Source: CBDCCT01 sp965214995 (GTDB lineage Bacteria > Deinococcota > Deinococci > Deinococcales > Trueperaceae). Taken from it: a DNA stretch of 64,000 nucleotides. A program made the translations under genes and the position numbers. The notes beneath the pieces are model-generated. The model was not told the origin of the DNA, did no database searches, and saw nothing but the letters and a program-made list of their open reading frames with translations. The stretch covers positions 3,658,001 to 3,722,000 of the forward strand of contig CBDCCT010000002.1 of NCBI GenBank assembly GCA_965214995.1, read 5' to 3'. Of this stretch, positions 32,539-40,744 are shown piece by piece (the stretch's first letter is position 1; every line of letters starts with the position of its first letter).

Positions 32539-32567
32539 AGTTTACATCCTGCGGGTCGGCTGGTCAA
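32539..32567 (-). promoter_or_regulatory. Promoter of the pyrR-pyrB-pyrC operon
   Basis: On the minus strand TTGACC (32562-32567), 17-bp spacer, TAAACT (32539-32544). Transcription would begin near 32532, giving a leader of about 150 nt that contains the PyrR site, leader peptide and attenuator. Confidence 0.8.
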
Positions 32568-32593
32568 TGCCGTTTCGACTTTTAGAAACTATG

Positions 32594-32637
32594 CGAGGGT
32601 AGCCCCATCATCAGCCGAGGGTAGCCCCATCATCAGC
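32594..32637. repeat. Exact 22-bp tandem duplication
   Basis: CGAGGGTAGCCCCATCATCAGC occurs twice back to back (32594-32615 and 32616-32637) in the gap between the pyr promoter and the AcuB-like gene, next to a GTACAATGGTACA stretch. It could be a duplicated operator or a simple slippage event. Confidence 0.85.
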
Positions 32638-32841
32638 GGTACAATGGTACAGTCCAGGAAAACTTAAGCGTTAGGATGAAACGGGGCGAGAGTGACAAGA
32701 CTCTCTAGCGGTTTTTACCAACACTGAGTCTAACGACGCAGACATCGCCGCAACTACGGCCTAAACGGTAATCTGTAGACCGACTCTTCTCAGACCAGAT
32801 GACATGTGCTCGAGGGTATACCTACTACGCAAGGAGGCAGC

Positions 32842-33528
32842 GTGCTTGTCAAAGACATCATGACCGAAAAAGTCGTCGCCATCGGCCCGGATATGCCCAT
32901 CGGCGACGTTTACGCGCTCATGGAGCAGCGCAACATCCGGCACTTCCCGATTGTGGAGGAGTCCCCCGAGGGTAGGTTGGCCTCCGCCGACGCCGCAACG
33001 AAACTTGTTAGGGACGACAACCCCAAGCTCATCGGCATCGTGTCCGACCGCGACATCCGCAGCGTCGGCTCGGAACTGCCGGGGGCCAAAAAGGGCGTGA
33101 CGCTCACCCACCCGGTGCGCTTTGTCATGGCCTCGCCCGTCCTCACCACGCACCCGCTCGACCCTGTTGAAGAGTCCGCCAGGGTGCTGCGCGAGCGAAA
33201 AATAGGGGCGATGCCCGTTTTAGAGGGCGACAAGCTGGTCGGCATCGTGACCGGTATCGACTTTTTGGAGGCCTTGGTGCGGATGACGGGCGTGTATGAG
33301 GCGGCGACGCGCTTGGAGGTGGAGGTCGAGAACCGGCCTGGCGCGCTTTCCGGTCTGGCCGGGGCGATTGGCGCGCGGGGCGTGAACATCTCGAGCGTGC
33401 TTACCACCTTTAAGGACGGCGAGACCCTGACCTTCGTGTTGCGGGTGAATACCATCGACGGGCGTGGGTTGGCGACGGCGTTGCGGGGCGAGGGCTTCGG
33501 CGTGGTGTGGCCGGTAGACAAGGAGTAG
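32842..33528 (+). CDS. AcuB-like protein: two CBS domains and an ACT domain
   Basis: Protein of 228 residues. CBS domain 1 (LVKDIMTEKVVAIGPDMPI, RHFPIVEE), CBS domain 2 (VMASPVLTTHPLDPVEESARV, IGAMPVLEGDKLVGIVTG) and a C-terminal ACT domain (LEVEVENRPGALSGLAGAIG) follow each other. Such proteins bind adenosine nucleotides and an amino acid and are named after the acetoin utilisation gene acuB. GTG 32842-32844 is chosen because AAGGAGG lies 4 nt upstream. The AcuC-like deacetylase begins one nucleotide after its stop, so they form an operon. Confidence 0.9.
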   Translation: MLVKDIMTEKVVAIGPDMPIGDVYALMEQRNIRHFPIVEESPEGRLASADAATKLVRDDNPKLIGIVSDRDIRSVGSELPGAKKGVTLTHPVRFVMASPVLTTHPLDPVEESARVLRERKIGAMPVLEGDKLVGIVTGIDFLEALVRMTGVYEAATRLEVEVENRPGALSGLAGAIGARGVNISSVLTTFKDGETLTFVLRVNTIDGRGLATALRGEGFGVVWPVDKE

Positions 33529-33529
33529 T

Positions 33530-34693
33530 GTGGACTGCGCCTTTTTGTACGACCCGAACTTGAGCGAATACGCCCTTTCCGATTCTCACCCCTTTAAGCC
33601 ACTGCGGCTCGAGCTGACCCGCAGTTTGCTCTACGACTTGGGGCTGCTTAGTGATGCGCTCGAGCTGAGTCCGGAAGCCCTACCCGAGGGGCGACTCCTA
33701 GAAGTCCACGACGCCCGCTACGTCGAGGCGGTGGAGGCGGTGTCGAAGGGTGAAGAGGTGCCGGAAGCCTACGCTTACGGCCTGGGCACGAGCGACAACC
33801 CCATCTTTCCGGGGATGCACGAGGCGGTGGCGCGGGTTTGTGCCGCGACGGTGACGGCGGTGGACTTGGTAGCGTCGGGCAAGGTGCAGCGCGCGGTAAA
33901 TCTCTCGGGAGGGTTGCACCACGCGCTCTTTGACAAGGCTTCGGGTTTTTGCGTTTACAACGACCTTGTGTTGGGTATCGAGCACGCGGTCAGACGCTAC
34001 GGGCTGCGGGTGGCCTATGTGGACCTAGACGCGCACCACGGCGACGGGGTGCAGTGGCTCCTTTATGACCGGGCGGAGGTGCTGAGCGTGAGCCTGCATG
34101 AGTCGGGGCGCTATCTTTTCCCCGGCACCGGGCACACCTACGAGACGGGGCGGGACGCGGGGCGGGGTTTGAGCGTGAACGTGCCCCTAGAGCCCTTTAC
34201 CGAAGACGACTCCTTTTTGGCCGCGTTCGAGGCCGTCGTCCCGGCCTCGTTGGAGATGTTCAAACCCGACCTCATCGTCCTTCAAGCGGGCGCGGACATG
34301 CACCGTTACGACCCGCTGGCTGACCTCTCGCTCTCGACAAGAGCCTTTGAGAGGAGTTACGCGCGCATGAGCGAGCTTGCCGACGAATTTTGCGAGGGTA
34401 AACTCGTCGCCACGGGCGGCGGCGGCTACGACCCCTACCGCACCGTGCCCCGCGCGTGGGCGCTCCTCTGGGGGGCGGTGAGCCGCCAGGAGGTGCCGGA
34501 GAAGATACCCGGAAGCTGGCGGGCGCGCTGGGAGGCGAAGAGTCCCGAAGAATTACCAACGAGACTTCACGACGACGCTTGGCCGCCCACCCCCCGCCGC
34601 GCCGACATCGCCTCGCACAATCAGGCGGTGGTCAAGAGGCTGCTCGCCACGCTCGAGCCCCTCTGGCACGAATCCTCTAAGGCTTCTAAGTGA
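33530..34693 (+). CDS. AcuC-like histone deacetylase family protein
   Basis: Zinc amidohydrolase of 387 residues with the arginase/deacetylase fold. NLSGGLHHALFDKASGFCVYNDL and VAYVDLDAHHGDGVQWLL carry the active-site histidines and metal aspartate, LQAGADMHRYDPLADLSLST the second aspartate, and TGGGGYDP the tyrosine loop region. In Bacillus AcuC removes acetyl groups from acetyl-CoA synthetase. GTG start one nt after the AcuB-like gene. No AcuA-type acetyltransferase is visible next to it. Confidence 0.9.
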   Translation: MDCAFLYDPNLSEYALSDSHPFKPLRLELTRSLLYDLGLLSDALELSPEALPEGRLLEVHDARYVEAVEAVSKGEEVPEAYAYGLGTSDNPIFPGMHEAVARVCAATVTAVDLVASGKVQRAVNLSGGLHHALFDKASGFCVYNDLVLGIEHAVRRYGLRVAYVDLDAHHGDGVQWLLYDRAEVLSVSLHESGRYLFPGTGHTYETGRDAGRGLSVNVPLEPFTEDDSFLAAFEAVVPASLEMFKPDLIVLQAGADMHRYDPLADLSLSTRAFERSYARMSELADEFCEGKLVATGGGGYDPYRTVPRAWALLWGAVSRQEVPEKIPGSWRARWEAKSPEELPTRLHDDAWPPTPRRADIASHNQAVVKRLLATLEPLWHESSKASK

Positions 34694-35142
34694 TGCGTTT
34701 TACAAGTGTAGAGGATTTGGAAGCCGCCGTCGGTACAACGTTGGGGCCTAGCCGCTGGTTGGAAGTAGACCAGGCAAGGGTTGACGCCTTTGCCGAGGCC
34801 ACGGGCGACCACCAGTGGATTCACACCGACCCAAAGCGGGCGGCGCTCGAGTCCCCCTACCGCCAGACGGTCGCGCACGGCTACCTGACGCTCTCCTTGC
34901 TGTCCGGGTTAGTAAGCGAAATTTTCCCGGTAGAGGCAAAAATGGGCGTCAACTACGGCCTCAACCGCGTGCGCTTCCCCGCCCCCGTGTTGAGCGGTTC
35001 TCAGGTGCGGCTGGTGGCGGTGCTTAGGGAGGTGAGGGGGGTGGGGGGCGGCGCTGAAGTCGTCCTCGACGCAACCTTTGAGAATGATAAGCAGACGAAA
35101 CCCGTTTGCGTGGCGCAAGCGGTTTTGCGGTTTTACTTCTGA
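34693..35142 (+). CDS. MaoC-like dehydratase
   Basis: Hot-dog-fold protein of 149 residues. The hydratase signature AEATGDHQWIHTDPKRA with the catalytic Asp/His pair and the following SPYRQTVAHGYLTLSLL match MaoC-type (R)-specific enoyl-CoA hydratases. The ATG shares its A with the TGA stop of the AcuC-like gene (TGATG); a GTG one codon earlier is also possible. Third gene of the operon, possibly connected with acyl-CoA or polyhydroxyalkanoate metabolism. Confidence 0.9.
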   Translation: MRFTSVEDLEAAVGTTLGPSRWLEVDQARVDAFAEATGDHQWIHTDPKRAALESPYRQTVAHGYLTLSLLSGLVSEIFPVEAKMGVNYGLNRVRFPAPVLSGSQVRLVAVLREVRGVGGGAEVVLDATFENDKQTKPVCVAQAVLRFYF

Positions 35143-35206
35143 GTTTACGCGTCAACGCTCAGCAGGCGAGGAGCAAAACGCCTCTACTTACCACTCACCA
35201 CTGCTC

Positions 35207-36394
35207 TTAAACCAGCGGCTCCTGCACCGTGTCCGGCACCCTTGCTTTGGTCGCGCGGCCTGCGGCGTGGGCGAAAACCGCCACCAATGCGGTAAAAAGC
35301 ACCACCAGCCCCAGCGCGAAGGGCAGCGAGGTGAGTTCGGCGAAAAGCCCGATGAGGGGCGGCCCCGCCAAAAAGCCGAAGTAGCCCGCGCTCGAGACCG
35401 CCGCTATAGCCGTGCCCGCGTTGACCCCCGGCGTCCGGCCCGCGGCGCTAAAGAGGATGGGGATGAGGTTTGAGAGCCCTAGGCCGACGCAGCCGAAACC
35501 GACCACAGCGGCGACGGGCCGCCCGATGAGCAGCCCCGCGCCGAGACCCACCGCCGCTAAGGCGGCGCTCGAGCGCATCAGCGGCACCGGACCGAAGCGC
35601 GCCACCATCCGGTCGCCCGTAAAGCGCCCCAGCGCCATCATCAGCGAAAAGGCCGCGTAGCCCGTGGCGGCCACACCCGCGCCCGTCCCCAGCGCGTCGC
35701 GTAAATAAACCGCGCTCCAGTCCGCCACCGACCCCTCGCCGACGAGCACGAAAAAGGCGAGCAGGCCGAGCGCCAGAAGCGGCCCCGTGGGGCGCACAAA
35801 GGTGGGCCCGCCAGCCTCCGCGTCTTCCGCCCTGTCGACCCACAGCCACCGCAGCGCCACGAGGCCAATGAGCCCAAACACGGACGTCACGAGAATCACG
35901 TGAATGGCGGGAGAAACGCCCGCCCAGAGGAGGAGGCCGCCGAGACTCGAGCCCGCGAGCCCGCCCACGCTAAAGAAGGCGTGAAAGGACGACATGATGG
36001 CTCCCCCGTGCGCCTTTTCGACCCCCACCGCCTGCGCGTTCATCGCCACGTCCATCGCGCCGTTGCCCGCGCCGAAAATCACGAGCGCGATAACGAGAAA
36101 AGGCAGGGTGGGGGCCAGCACGGGCAGGGGCAAGGAGAGGCAAAAGGCTACCGTCGCCACGCGCATCACGCGCTGAGAGCCGAGCCGCGCGATAAACACC
36201 CCGGCGAGCGGCATCGCCGCGATGGCCCCCACCGCCATACCGAGCAGCGCCAGGCCCAGCACCCCCTCGCTCAAACCCAGCCGCTCTTTGACCAGTGGGA
36301 TGTGCGGCACCCAGCTCGAGAGCACCGTCCCGTTCACGAAAAAAAGGATCAAAACGGCCAGACGCGCCGCCCGTGGCGTGAGGGTCGTGTTCAT
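35207..36394 (-). CDS. Major facilitator superfamily transporter
   Basis: Integral membrane protein of 395 residues with about twelve hydrophobic helices in two halves. The N-terminal half starts RLAVLILFFVNGTVLSSWVPHIP and has the loop GVFIARLGSQRVMRVA like the MFS A motif; the second half repeats it (GDRMVARFGPVPLMRSSA). The pattern resembles the small sugar/drug exporters of the YbjJ type. Substrate unknown. It stands alone, ending near a CACCACT-type repeat at 35190. Confidence 0.88.
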   Translation of the reverse strand: MNTTLTPRAARLAVLILFFVNGTVLSSWVPHIPLVKERLGLSEGVLGLALLGMAVGAIAAMPLAGVFIARLGSQRVMRVATVAFCLSLPLPVLAPTLPFLVIALVIFGAGNGAMDVAMNAQAVGVEKAHGGAIMSSFHAFFSVGGLAGSSLGGLLLWAGVSPAIHVILVTSVFGLIGLVALRWLWVDRAEDAEAGGPTFVRPTGPLLALGLLAFFVLVGEGSVADWSAVYLRDALGTGAGVAATGYAAFSLMMALGRFTGDRMVARFGPVPLMRSSAALAAVGLGAGLLIGRPVAAVVGFGCVGLGLSNLIPILFSAAGRTPGVNAGTAIAAVSSAGYFGFLAGPPLIGLFAELTSLPFALGLVVLFTALVAVFAHAAGRATKARVPDTVQEPLV

Positions 36395-36524
36395 GGGTTC
36401 TTTCTCAAAAGATGTGGGTAAGAAAGCAGCATGAGCCTAGACTATCAGAGAAGGGTGCGCCGTACGTCTTCACAAGGGCCGCTTGCGGTTGAAGCACAGA
36501 AAGCGCGCGTGGTAAAGGTTGAGG

Positions 36525-37502
36525 ATGAAGAGAGTTTTTGTGACCCGCTCCGTTCCCGACGCCACCCTCAAAAGCTTGAGAGACGCCGGGCTCGAGGTAG
36601 ACGTTTACGAATCCGAAACGCCCATCCCTCGAGGCGAACTTTTGGAGCGCGTGCGCGGCTACGACGCGCTGCTGACGCTTCTGTCGGAGAGGGTGGATGA
36701 AGAATTACTCGAGGCGGCGGGGCCTCCCCTGAGAATCATCGCCAACTTCGCGGTGGGCCACAACAACATCGACGTAGCCGCCTGCACGGCGTGCGGCGTC
36801 GCGGTGAGTAACACGCCAGACGTGCTTACCGACACCACCGCCGACCACGCGCTGATGCTCTTGTTAGGGGTGGCGCGCCGTGTCATCGAGGGCGACGCGC
36901 TCGTGCGCTCGGGCGCGTGGCAGGGCTGGGCACCCAATCAACTTTTGGGTCTGGACGTGTCGGGTAAGACGCTCGGCATCGTCGGCATGGGCCGCATCGG
37001 GCGGGCGGTGGCGGAACGCGCGGAGGGTTTTAAGATGAGGCTGCTCTATCACAACCGCTCACGAGACGAGGGGGCCGAAACAGAACTCGGTGTCTCCTAC
37101 CGCGACCTTCACGACCTCCTTGGAGAAAGTGACTTTGTAAGCATCCACGCGCCTCTAACCGACGAAACGCATCACCTGATTGGTGAGGCTGAGCTGGGGC
37201 TGATGAAGCGTACGGCGGTGTTGGTGAACACCTCCCGCGGGCCGCTGGTGGATGAGAGGGCGTTGGGGCGCGCCCTCCGCGAGGGCCAAATTTGGGGCGC
37301 GGGCCTCGACGTGTTTGAAGACGAGCCGGAGCTGACGCCGGGCTTGAGCGAACTGCCTAACGTCGTGCTCGCCCCGCACACGGGCTCGGCCACGACGGGC
37401 ACCCGCGAGGCGATGGGGCGACTTTGCGCGGAAGCCGTCGTCGCTGTGCTCGAGGGGGAGCGCGTCCCGCATCTGCTCAACCCGGAGGTTTTGGAACCGT
37501 GA
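36525..37502 (+). CDS. D-isomer-specific 2-hydroxyacid dehydrogenase (glyoxylate/hydroxypyruvate reductase type)
   Basis: NAD(P)-dependent enzyme of 325 residues. FAVGHNNIDVAACTACGVAV in the catalytic domain, the nucleotide-binding KTLGIVGMGRIGRAVAERAEG, then the catalytic arginine in VNTSRGPLVDERAL, the glutamate in DVFEDEPEL and histidine in LAPHTGSAT. The length and ASN/CGV pattern favour glyoxylate reductase/D-glycerate dehydrogenase. ATG 36525 is preferred over the in-frame TTG two codons upstream. Confidence 0.9.
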   Translation: MKRVFVTRSVPDATLKSLRDAGLEVDVYESETPIPRGELLERVRGYDALLTLLSERVDEELLEAAGPPLRIIANFAVGHNNIDVAACTACGVAVSNTPDVLTDTTADHALMLLLGVARRVIEGDALVRSGAWQGWAPNQLLGLDVSGKTLGIVGMGRIGRAVAERAEGFKMRLLYHNRSRDEGAETELGVSYRDLHDLLGESDFVSIHAPLTDETHHLIGEAELGLMKRTAVLVNTSRGPLVDERALGRALREGQIWGAGLDVFEDEPELTPGLSELPNVVLAPHTGSATTGTREAMGRLCAEAVVAVLEGERVPHLLNPEVLEP

Positions 37503-37535
37503 GTTTGAAGGGGGTTTCGAGGTGAGACGCGTGGC

Positions 37536-38426
37536 TCAAAGTTCACGCCGTAACGCTCGAGGATACGCAACCTTGCTCCCGCCCCGTTGCGCCTCCCATT
37601 GCCCCGCCAGCACGCTCCCGAGGATGAGCGCCGCGCCGAGCACCTGAACCGGCTCGAGGCGCTCCCCGAGAAAGCCGTACCCGAGCGCGGTTGCTATGAT
37701 AGGGCTGAGGAGCCCGAGAAAAGAAACCGACACCCCGACCCTTTCGATACCCCGAAACCACAGCGTATAAGCCAAACCCGTACCGACGAGGGCGAGGTAC
37801 GCGTAGCCTGCGATGTTTTGGGGCAACAACGCGGGGGGCGCGCCCTCGAACACCAGCGACAGCACGCCCAAAAACACACCCCCCGCCACGAGTTGCCAGC
37901 CGGTAAAAAGTAGCAGCGGCACCGGACGCACCCAGCGCCGCGCGAGCACGATTCCCGCCGCCATGCTCACCGCGCCCCCGAGAGCGGCGAGCACGCCCCA
38001 CGTGTCGAGCTGCATACCTGGACTCAGCACAAGCAGCCCGACGCCGACAACACCCACCACGCCGGACCCAACCGTGAGCGCCGTAGGACGCTGCGAGAGG
38101 CCGAACCAGGCGAGAAAGGCGACCAGCAGCGGCTGAACAGCCCCGAGCGTGGCCGCCACCCCGCCGGGCAGCCGGTAAGCAGCGACGAAAAGCAGCGCGA
38201 AAAAGAGGCCGATGTTCAAGCCCCCGAGCACCAGAACGCGCCGCCACCACAGCCCCTTGGGCAAACGGCCAAACCCCGCCACAATCAGAACACCCACCGG
38301 AAGCGCCCGCAGCGCGCCCGCCAGCAGGGGCCGGTCCGGCGGCAAAAGCTCGGTGGTCACGAGGTACGTGCTTCCCCACACCACAGGAGCGAGTGCCGTC
38401 AGACATACGTCAAAGAATCTATTCAT
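37536..38426 (-). CDS. EamA/DMT-family transporter
   Basis: Membrane protein of 296 residues with ten predicted helices and two EamA repeats (first LAPVVWGSTYLVTTELLPP, second GVLAALGGAVSMAAGIVLARRW). These carriers export amino acids or metabolites. ATG 38424-38426 lies about 9 nt after a TATCTT -10 box with a consensus TTGACA, so the leader is very short. It is divergent from a MarR gene across 66 bp that contain palindromic A/T-rich repeats, so it is probably the MarR target. Confidence 0.88.
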   Translation of the reverse strand: MNRFFDVCLTALAPVVWGSTYLVTTELLPPDRPLLAGALRALPVGVLIVAGFGRLPKGLWWRRVLVLGGLNIGLFFALLFVAAYRLPGGVAATLGAVQPLLVAFLAWFGLSQRPTALTVGSGVVGVVGVGLLVLSPGMQLDTWGVLAALGGAVSMAAGIVLARRWVRPVPLLLFTGWQLVAGGVFLGVLSLVFEGAPPALLPQNIAGYAYLALVGTGLAYTLWFRGIERVGVSVSFLGLLSPIIATALGYGFLGERLEPVQVLGAALILGSVLAGQWEAQRGGSKVAYPRALRREL

Positions 38427-38435
38427 CTCTATTTA

Positions 38436-38464
38436 AAGATACTTTATTTAAAGTTAACTGTCAA
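38436..38464 (-). promoter_or_regulatory. EamA promoter with MarR-type operator
   Basis: Minus strand: TTGACA (38459-38464), 17 bp, TATCTT (38436-38441). Between the boxes lies the perfect inverted repeat ACTTTA-TT-TAAAGT (38441-38454), and TATTTAAAG is repeated directly beside it. Binding there would block the EamA gene; the divergent MarR protein is the natural ligand. Confidence 0.7.
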
Positions 38465-38492
38465 GATGCTTGGATTCGAGCTATACTGAGAG

Positions 38493-38984
38493 ATGCCGCA
38501 CGACCATGTAGCGCATATCCTCGAGCAGTGGCGAAAGCAGCACCCCGGTGTGGACGTGTCTCCTATGGGCGTCATAGGGCGACTCTCCCGGCTCTCGCGC
38601 GACGTTGAGAGCAAGCTCGACGCCAACTTCAAACGTTTCGGGCTCGACGGTGTTGCTTTCGATTTGCTCGCCGCCCTGCGGCGTCAGGGTGAGCCCTTCA
38701 CGCTCAACCCGGCCGACCTCCAGTACGACATGATGCTCTCGTCCGGGAGCACCACCTACCGCATTGACCAGTTGGAAAAAAAGGATTGGGTCACGCGCCG
38801 ACCCGACCCGAATGACCGCCGGGGAACTCTCGTGATGCTCACGGAAGAGGGGTTGAATCTGGTTGACGAGGTACTTACCTCGCATGTGCAGGTAGAAGCG
38901 GAGTATCTGGCGGCGCTCACGCTCGAGCAACGTGAAACCCTCACCCAATTGCTGACAGTTCTTACGAAAGAGCATCATCTTTGA
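38493..38984 (+). CDS. MarR-family transcriptional regulator
   Basis: Regulator of 163 residues with the winged helix of the MarR family: FDLLAALRRQGEPFTLNPADL, SSGSTTYRIDQLEKKDWVTRRPDPNDRRGTL covers recognition helix and wing, and the C-terminal dimer helix follows. ATG 5 nt after TATACT, so leaderless. It likely represses the divergent EamA transporter and possibly itself in response to a small ligand. Confidence 0.9.
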   Translation: MPHDHVAHILEQWRKQHPGVDVSPMGVIGRLSRLSRDVESKLDANFKRFGLDGVAFDLLAALRRQGEPFTLNPADLQYDMMLSSGSTTYRIDQLEKKDWVTRRPDPNDRRGTLVMLTEEGLNLVDEVLTSHVQVEAEYLAALTLEQRETLTQLLTVLTKEHHL

Positions 38985-39075
38985 TATTTCGTTCGGTATA
39001 AAAGGTTCCCGCTCCTTCTCGAGCAGTCTCATCCTGTAAACGCCCGAGGTTTATAGTGACCTTAAGGAGTTATTT

Positions 39076-40206
39076 ATGGAACGCTTCGACGTAATCATCA
39101 TAGGTGCGGGCGTTGCCGGGAGCGCGGCGGCTTACAAACTCTCGAGCCGCGCCAAAGTCTTGCTGCTCGAGCAGTACCCCTTTTTGCACGCTCAGGGCTC
39201 CTCCCACGGCGGCTCGCGCATCTTCCGGCACGCTTACGAGGACGAGCGTTATGTGAAGTTGGCCGTCGCCGCGGACGAGGCGTGGGCGGCGTTAGAGCGC
39301 GACAGCGAGGACAGACTCCTCTACCGGACGGGCGGGCTCGACATCGGCGGGGAGGCGTTGGAGCTTATCGAGGAGGCGCTTAAGAAAGTGGGGCGGCCTT
39401 TTGAACGCCTCTCACCGAAGGAGGTGAGGGCGCGGTTTCCGGCGATGCGGCTGCTCGAGGGTCAGGAGGCTCTCTTTCAACCCCAAGCGGGCGTCCTCGC
39501 CGCCACGCGCTGCTTGAGCGCGATGCAACGCGTGGCGGCGGCTAGAGGCGCGGTGCTGCGCGACCGCACGCCGGTTGAGAGTTTGGACGTTCATAAAGAC
39601 CACGTCGAGGTTGCCACGCCGGGAGGGCGCTACGCCGCCGCCCGGCTCGTGCTGAGCGCGGGGCCGTGGCTGGGGCGGCTCGTCCCGGAGCTTAATAGAT
39701 CGCTGCACGTCGAGCAGCAGCAGGTTCTTTACCTGCGTGTCGAAAACGGCGAGCACTTCGCGCGGGGCAAGATGCCCGTTTTCATCAACCACGAGAGCGG
39801 CGTCTACGGCTTGCCGCCCTTGGAGCTGCCTCACGCCGTCAAGGTCTCGGACCATTATGGGGCGCCCAGGATAGACCTCGAGCACCGCCCCGACACGCTG
39901 ATGGAGGCTCGCGCTCATCACACCATCCAACGGGTGCGCTCGTTCATGCCCGAGGTAACGGACGACCTTGTGAGCTATGAGATGTGCCTCTACACCAAAA
40001 CACCCGACGAGCATTTTATTTTAGACCGTCACCCCGAGCACCCGCACGTCGTTCTCGCCGGAGGCTTTTCGGGACACGGTTTTAAGTTCGGGCCGGTGTT
40101 GGGCGAAATTCTGGCGGGTCTGGCGTTAGAAGGTTTTTCAAAGCACGACCTCAGCCTTTTTGATGCGGGCCGTTTTGCGGGCTTTGCCACGCAGACCACG
40201 GCTTAA
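39076..40206 (+). CDS. FAD-dependent oxidoreductase, monomeric sarcosine oxidase family (second copy)
   Basis: Flavoenzyme of 376 residues, paralogous to the one at 19315-20448. VIIIGAGVAGSAAAYKLS, the flavin loop GSSHGGSRIFRHAYEDERY, the covalent-FAD cysteine in YEMCLYTKTPDEHFILD and GFSGHGFKFGP are all conserved and are closer to true sarcosine oxidase than those of the other copy. Expected: oxidation of sarcosine or another N-methyl amino acid. ATG preceded by AAGGAG at 7 nt. The neighbouring EamA and MarR genes may form a functional unit with it. Confidence 0.9.
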   Translation: MERFDVIIIGAGVAGSAAAYKLSSRAKVLLLEQYPFLHAQGSSHGGSRIFRHAYEDERYVKLAVAADEAWAALERDSEDRLLYRTGGLDIGGEALELIEEALKKVGRPFERLSPKEVRARFPAMRLLEGQEALFQPQAGVLAATRCLSAMQRVAAARGAVLRDRTPVESLDVHKDHVEVATPGGRYAAARLVLSAGPWLGRLVPELNRSLHVEQQQVLYLRVENGEHFARGKMPVFINHESGVYGLPPLELPHAVKVSDHYGAPRIDLEHRPDTLMEARAHHTIQRVRSFMPEVTDDLVSYEMCLYTKTPDEHFILDRHPEHPHVVLAGGFSGHGFKFGPVLGEILAGLALEGFSKHDLSLFDAGRFAGFATQTTA

Positions 40207-40233
40207 AGAGCCAAAGATGGCTATGCTTGGGGC

Positions 40234-40680
40234 ATGAGCATACCCGACAAACTTCAAAACGTCATCAGCACCTTTAAAGCCGCGCCCAAGGCGCTGCGGT
40301 TACAGATGCTTTTAGAGTATTCCAAAAAAGTGCCGCCTTTGCCTGAACACTTGGAGGGCCGCCGCGACGCGATGGAGCGCGTGCACGAGTGCCAGACGCC
40401 CTTTTTCATCGCCACCGAGTTTCCAGACAACCACGTCGTCTTTCACTTCGACGCCCCGCCCGAAGCGCCCACCACGCGCGGTTTCGCGGGCATCTTGTCG
40501 GAAGGTTTGAGCGGCCTTCCCGCCGAGAACATTCTGGACACGCCCGACGACTTTTACACCGAGATGGGCTTAGGCGAGGTGATCTCGCCCCTGCGGCTGC
40601 GCGGCATGTCGGCCATCATGGGGCGGCTCAAGCGGCTCATACGGGAGCACGCTGAACAAGGGGGGGCACAACCGTCATAG
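40234..40680 (+). CDS. sufE: SufE-family sulfur acceptor protein
   Basis: Protein of 148 residues. It matches SufE: LQNVISTFKAAPKALRLQMLLEYSKK at the start, the sulfur-accepting cysteine in HECQTPFF (about residue 51), GFAGILSEGLSGLPAENIL and LRLRGMSAIMGRLK. It enhances the cysteine desulfurase SufS in iron-sulfur cluster assembly; no other suf gene is in the window. ATG 6 nt after TATGCT, leaderless. Confidence 0.9.
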   Translation: MSIPDKLQNVISTFKAAPKALRLQMLLEYSKKVPPLPEHLEGRRDAMERVHECQTPFFIATEFPDNHVVFHFDAPPEAPTTRGFAGILSEGLSGLPAENILDTPDDFYTEMGLGEVISPLRLRGMSAIMGRLKRLIREHAEQGGAQPS

Positions 40681-40744
40681 GTGGCTGCGGCGCAGTCCAA
40701 AGCTGGATGGTCGGTGAAGGGATAAAGAACCAGGTTTTGGCCCT

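Noticed and set aside
36525..37502. Phosphoglycerate dehydrogenase (SerA)
   Set aside because: The protein is short and lacks the C-terminal ACT domain; glyoxylate/hydroxypyruvate reductase is the better fit.
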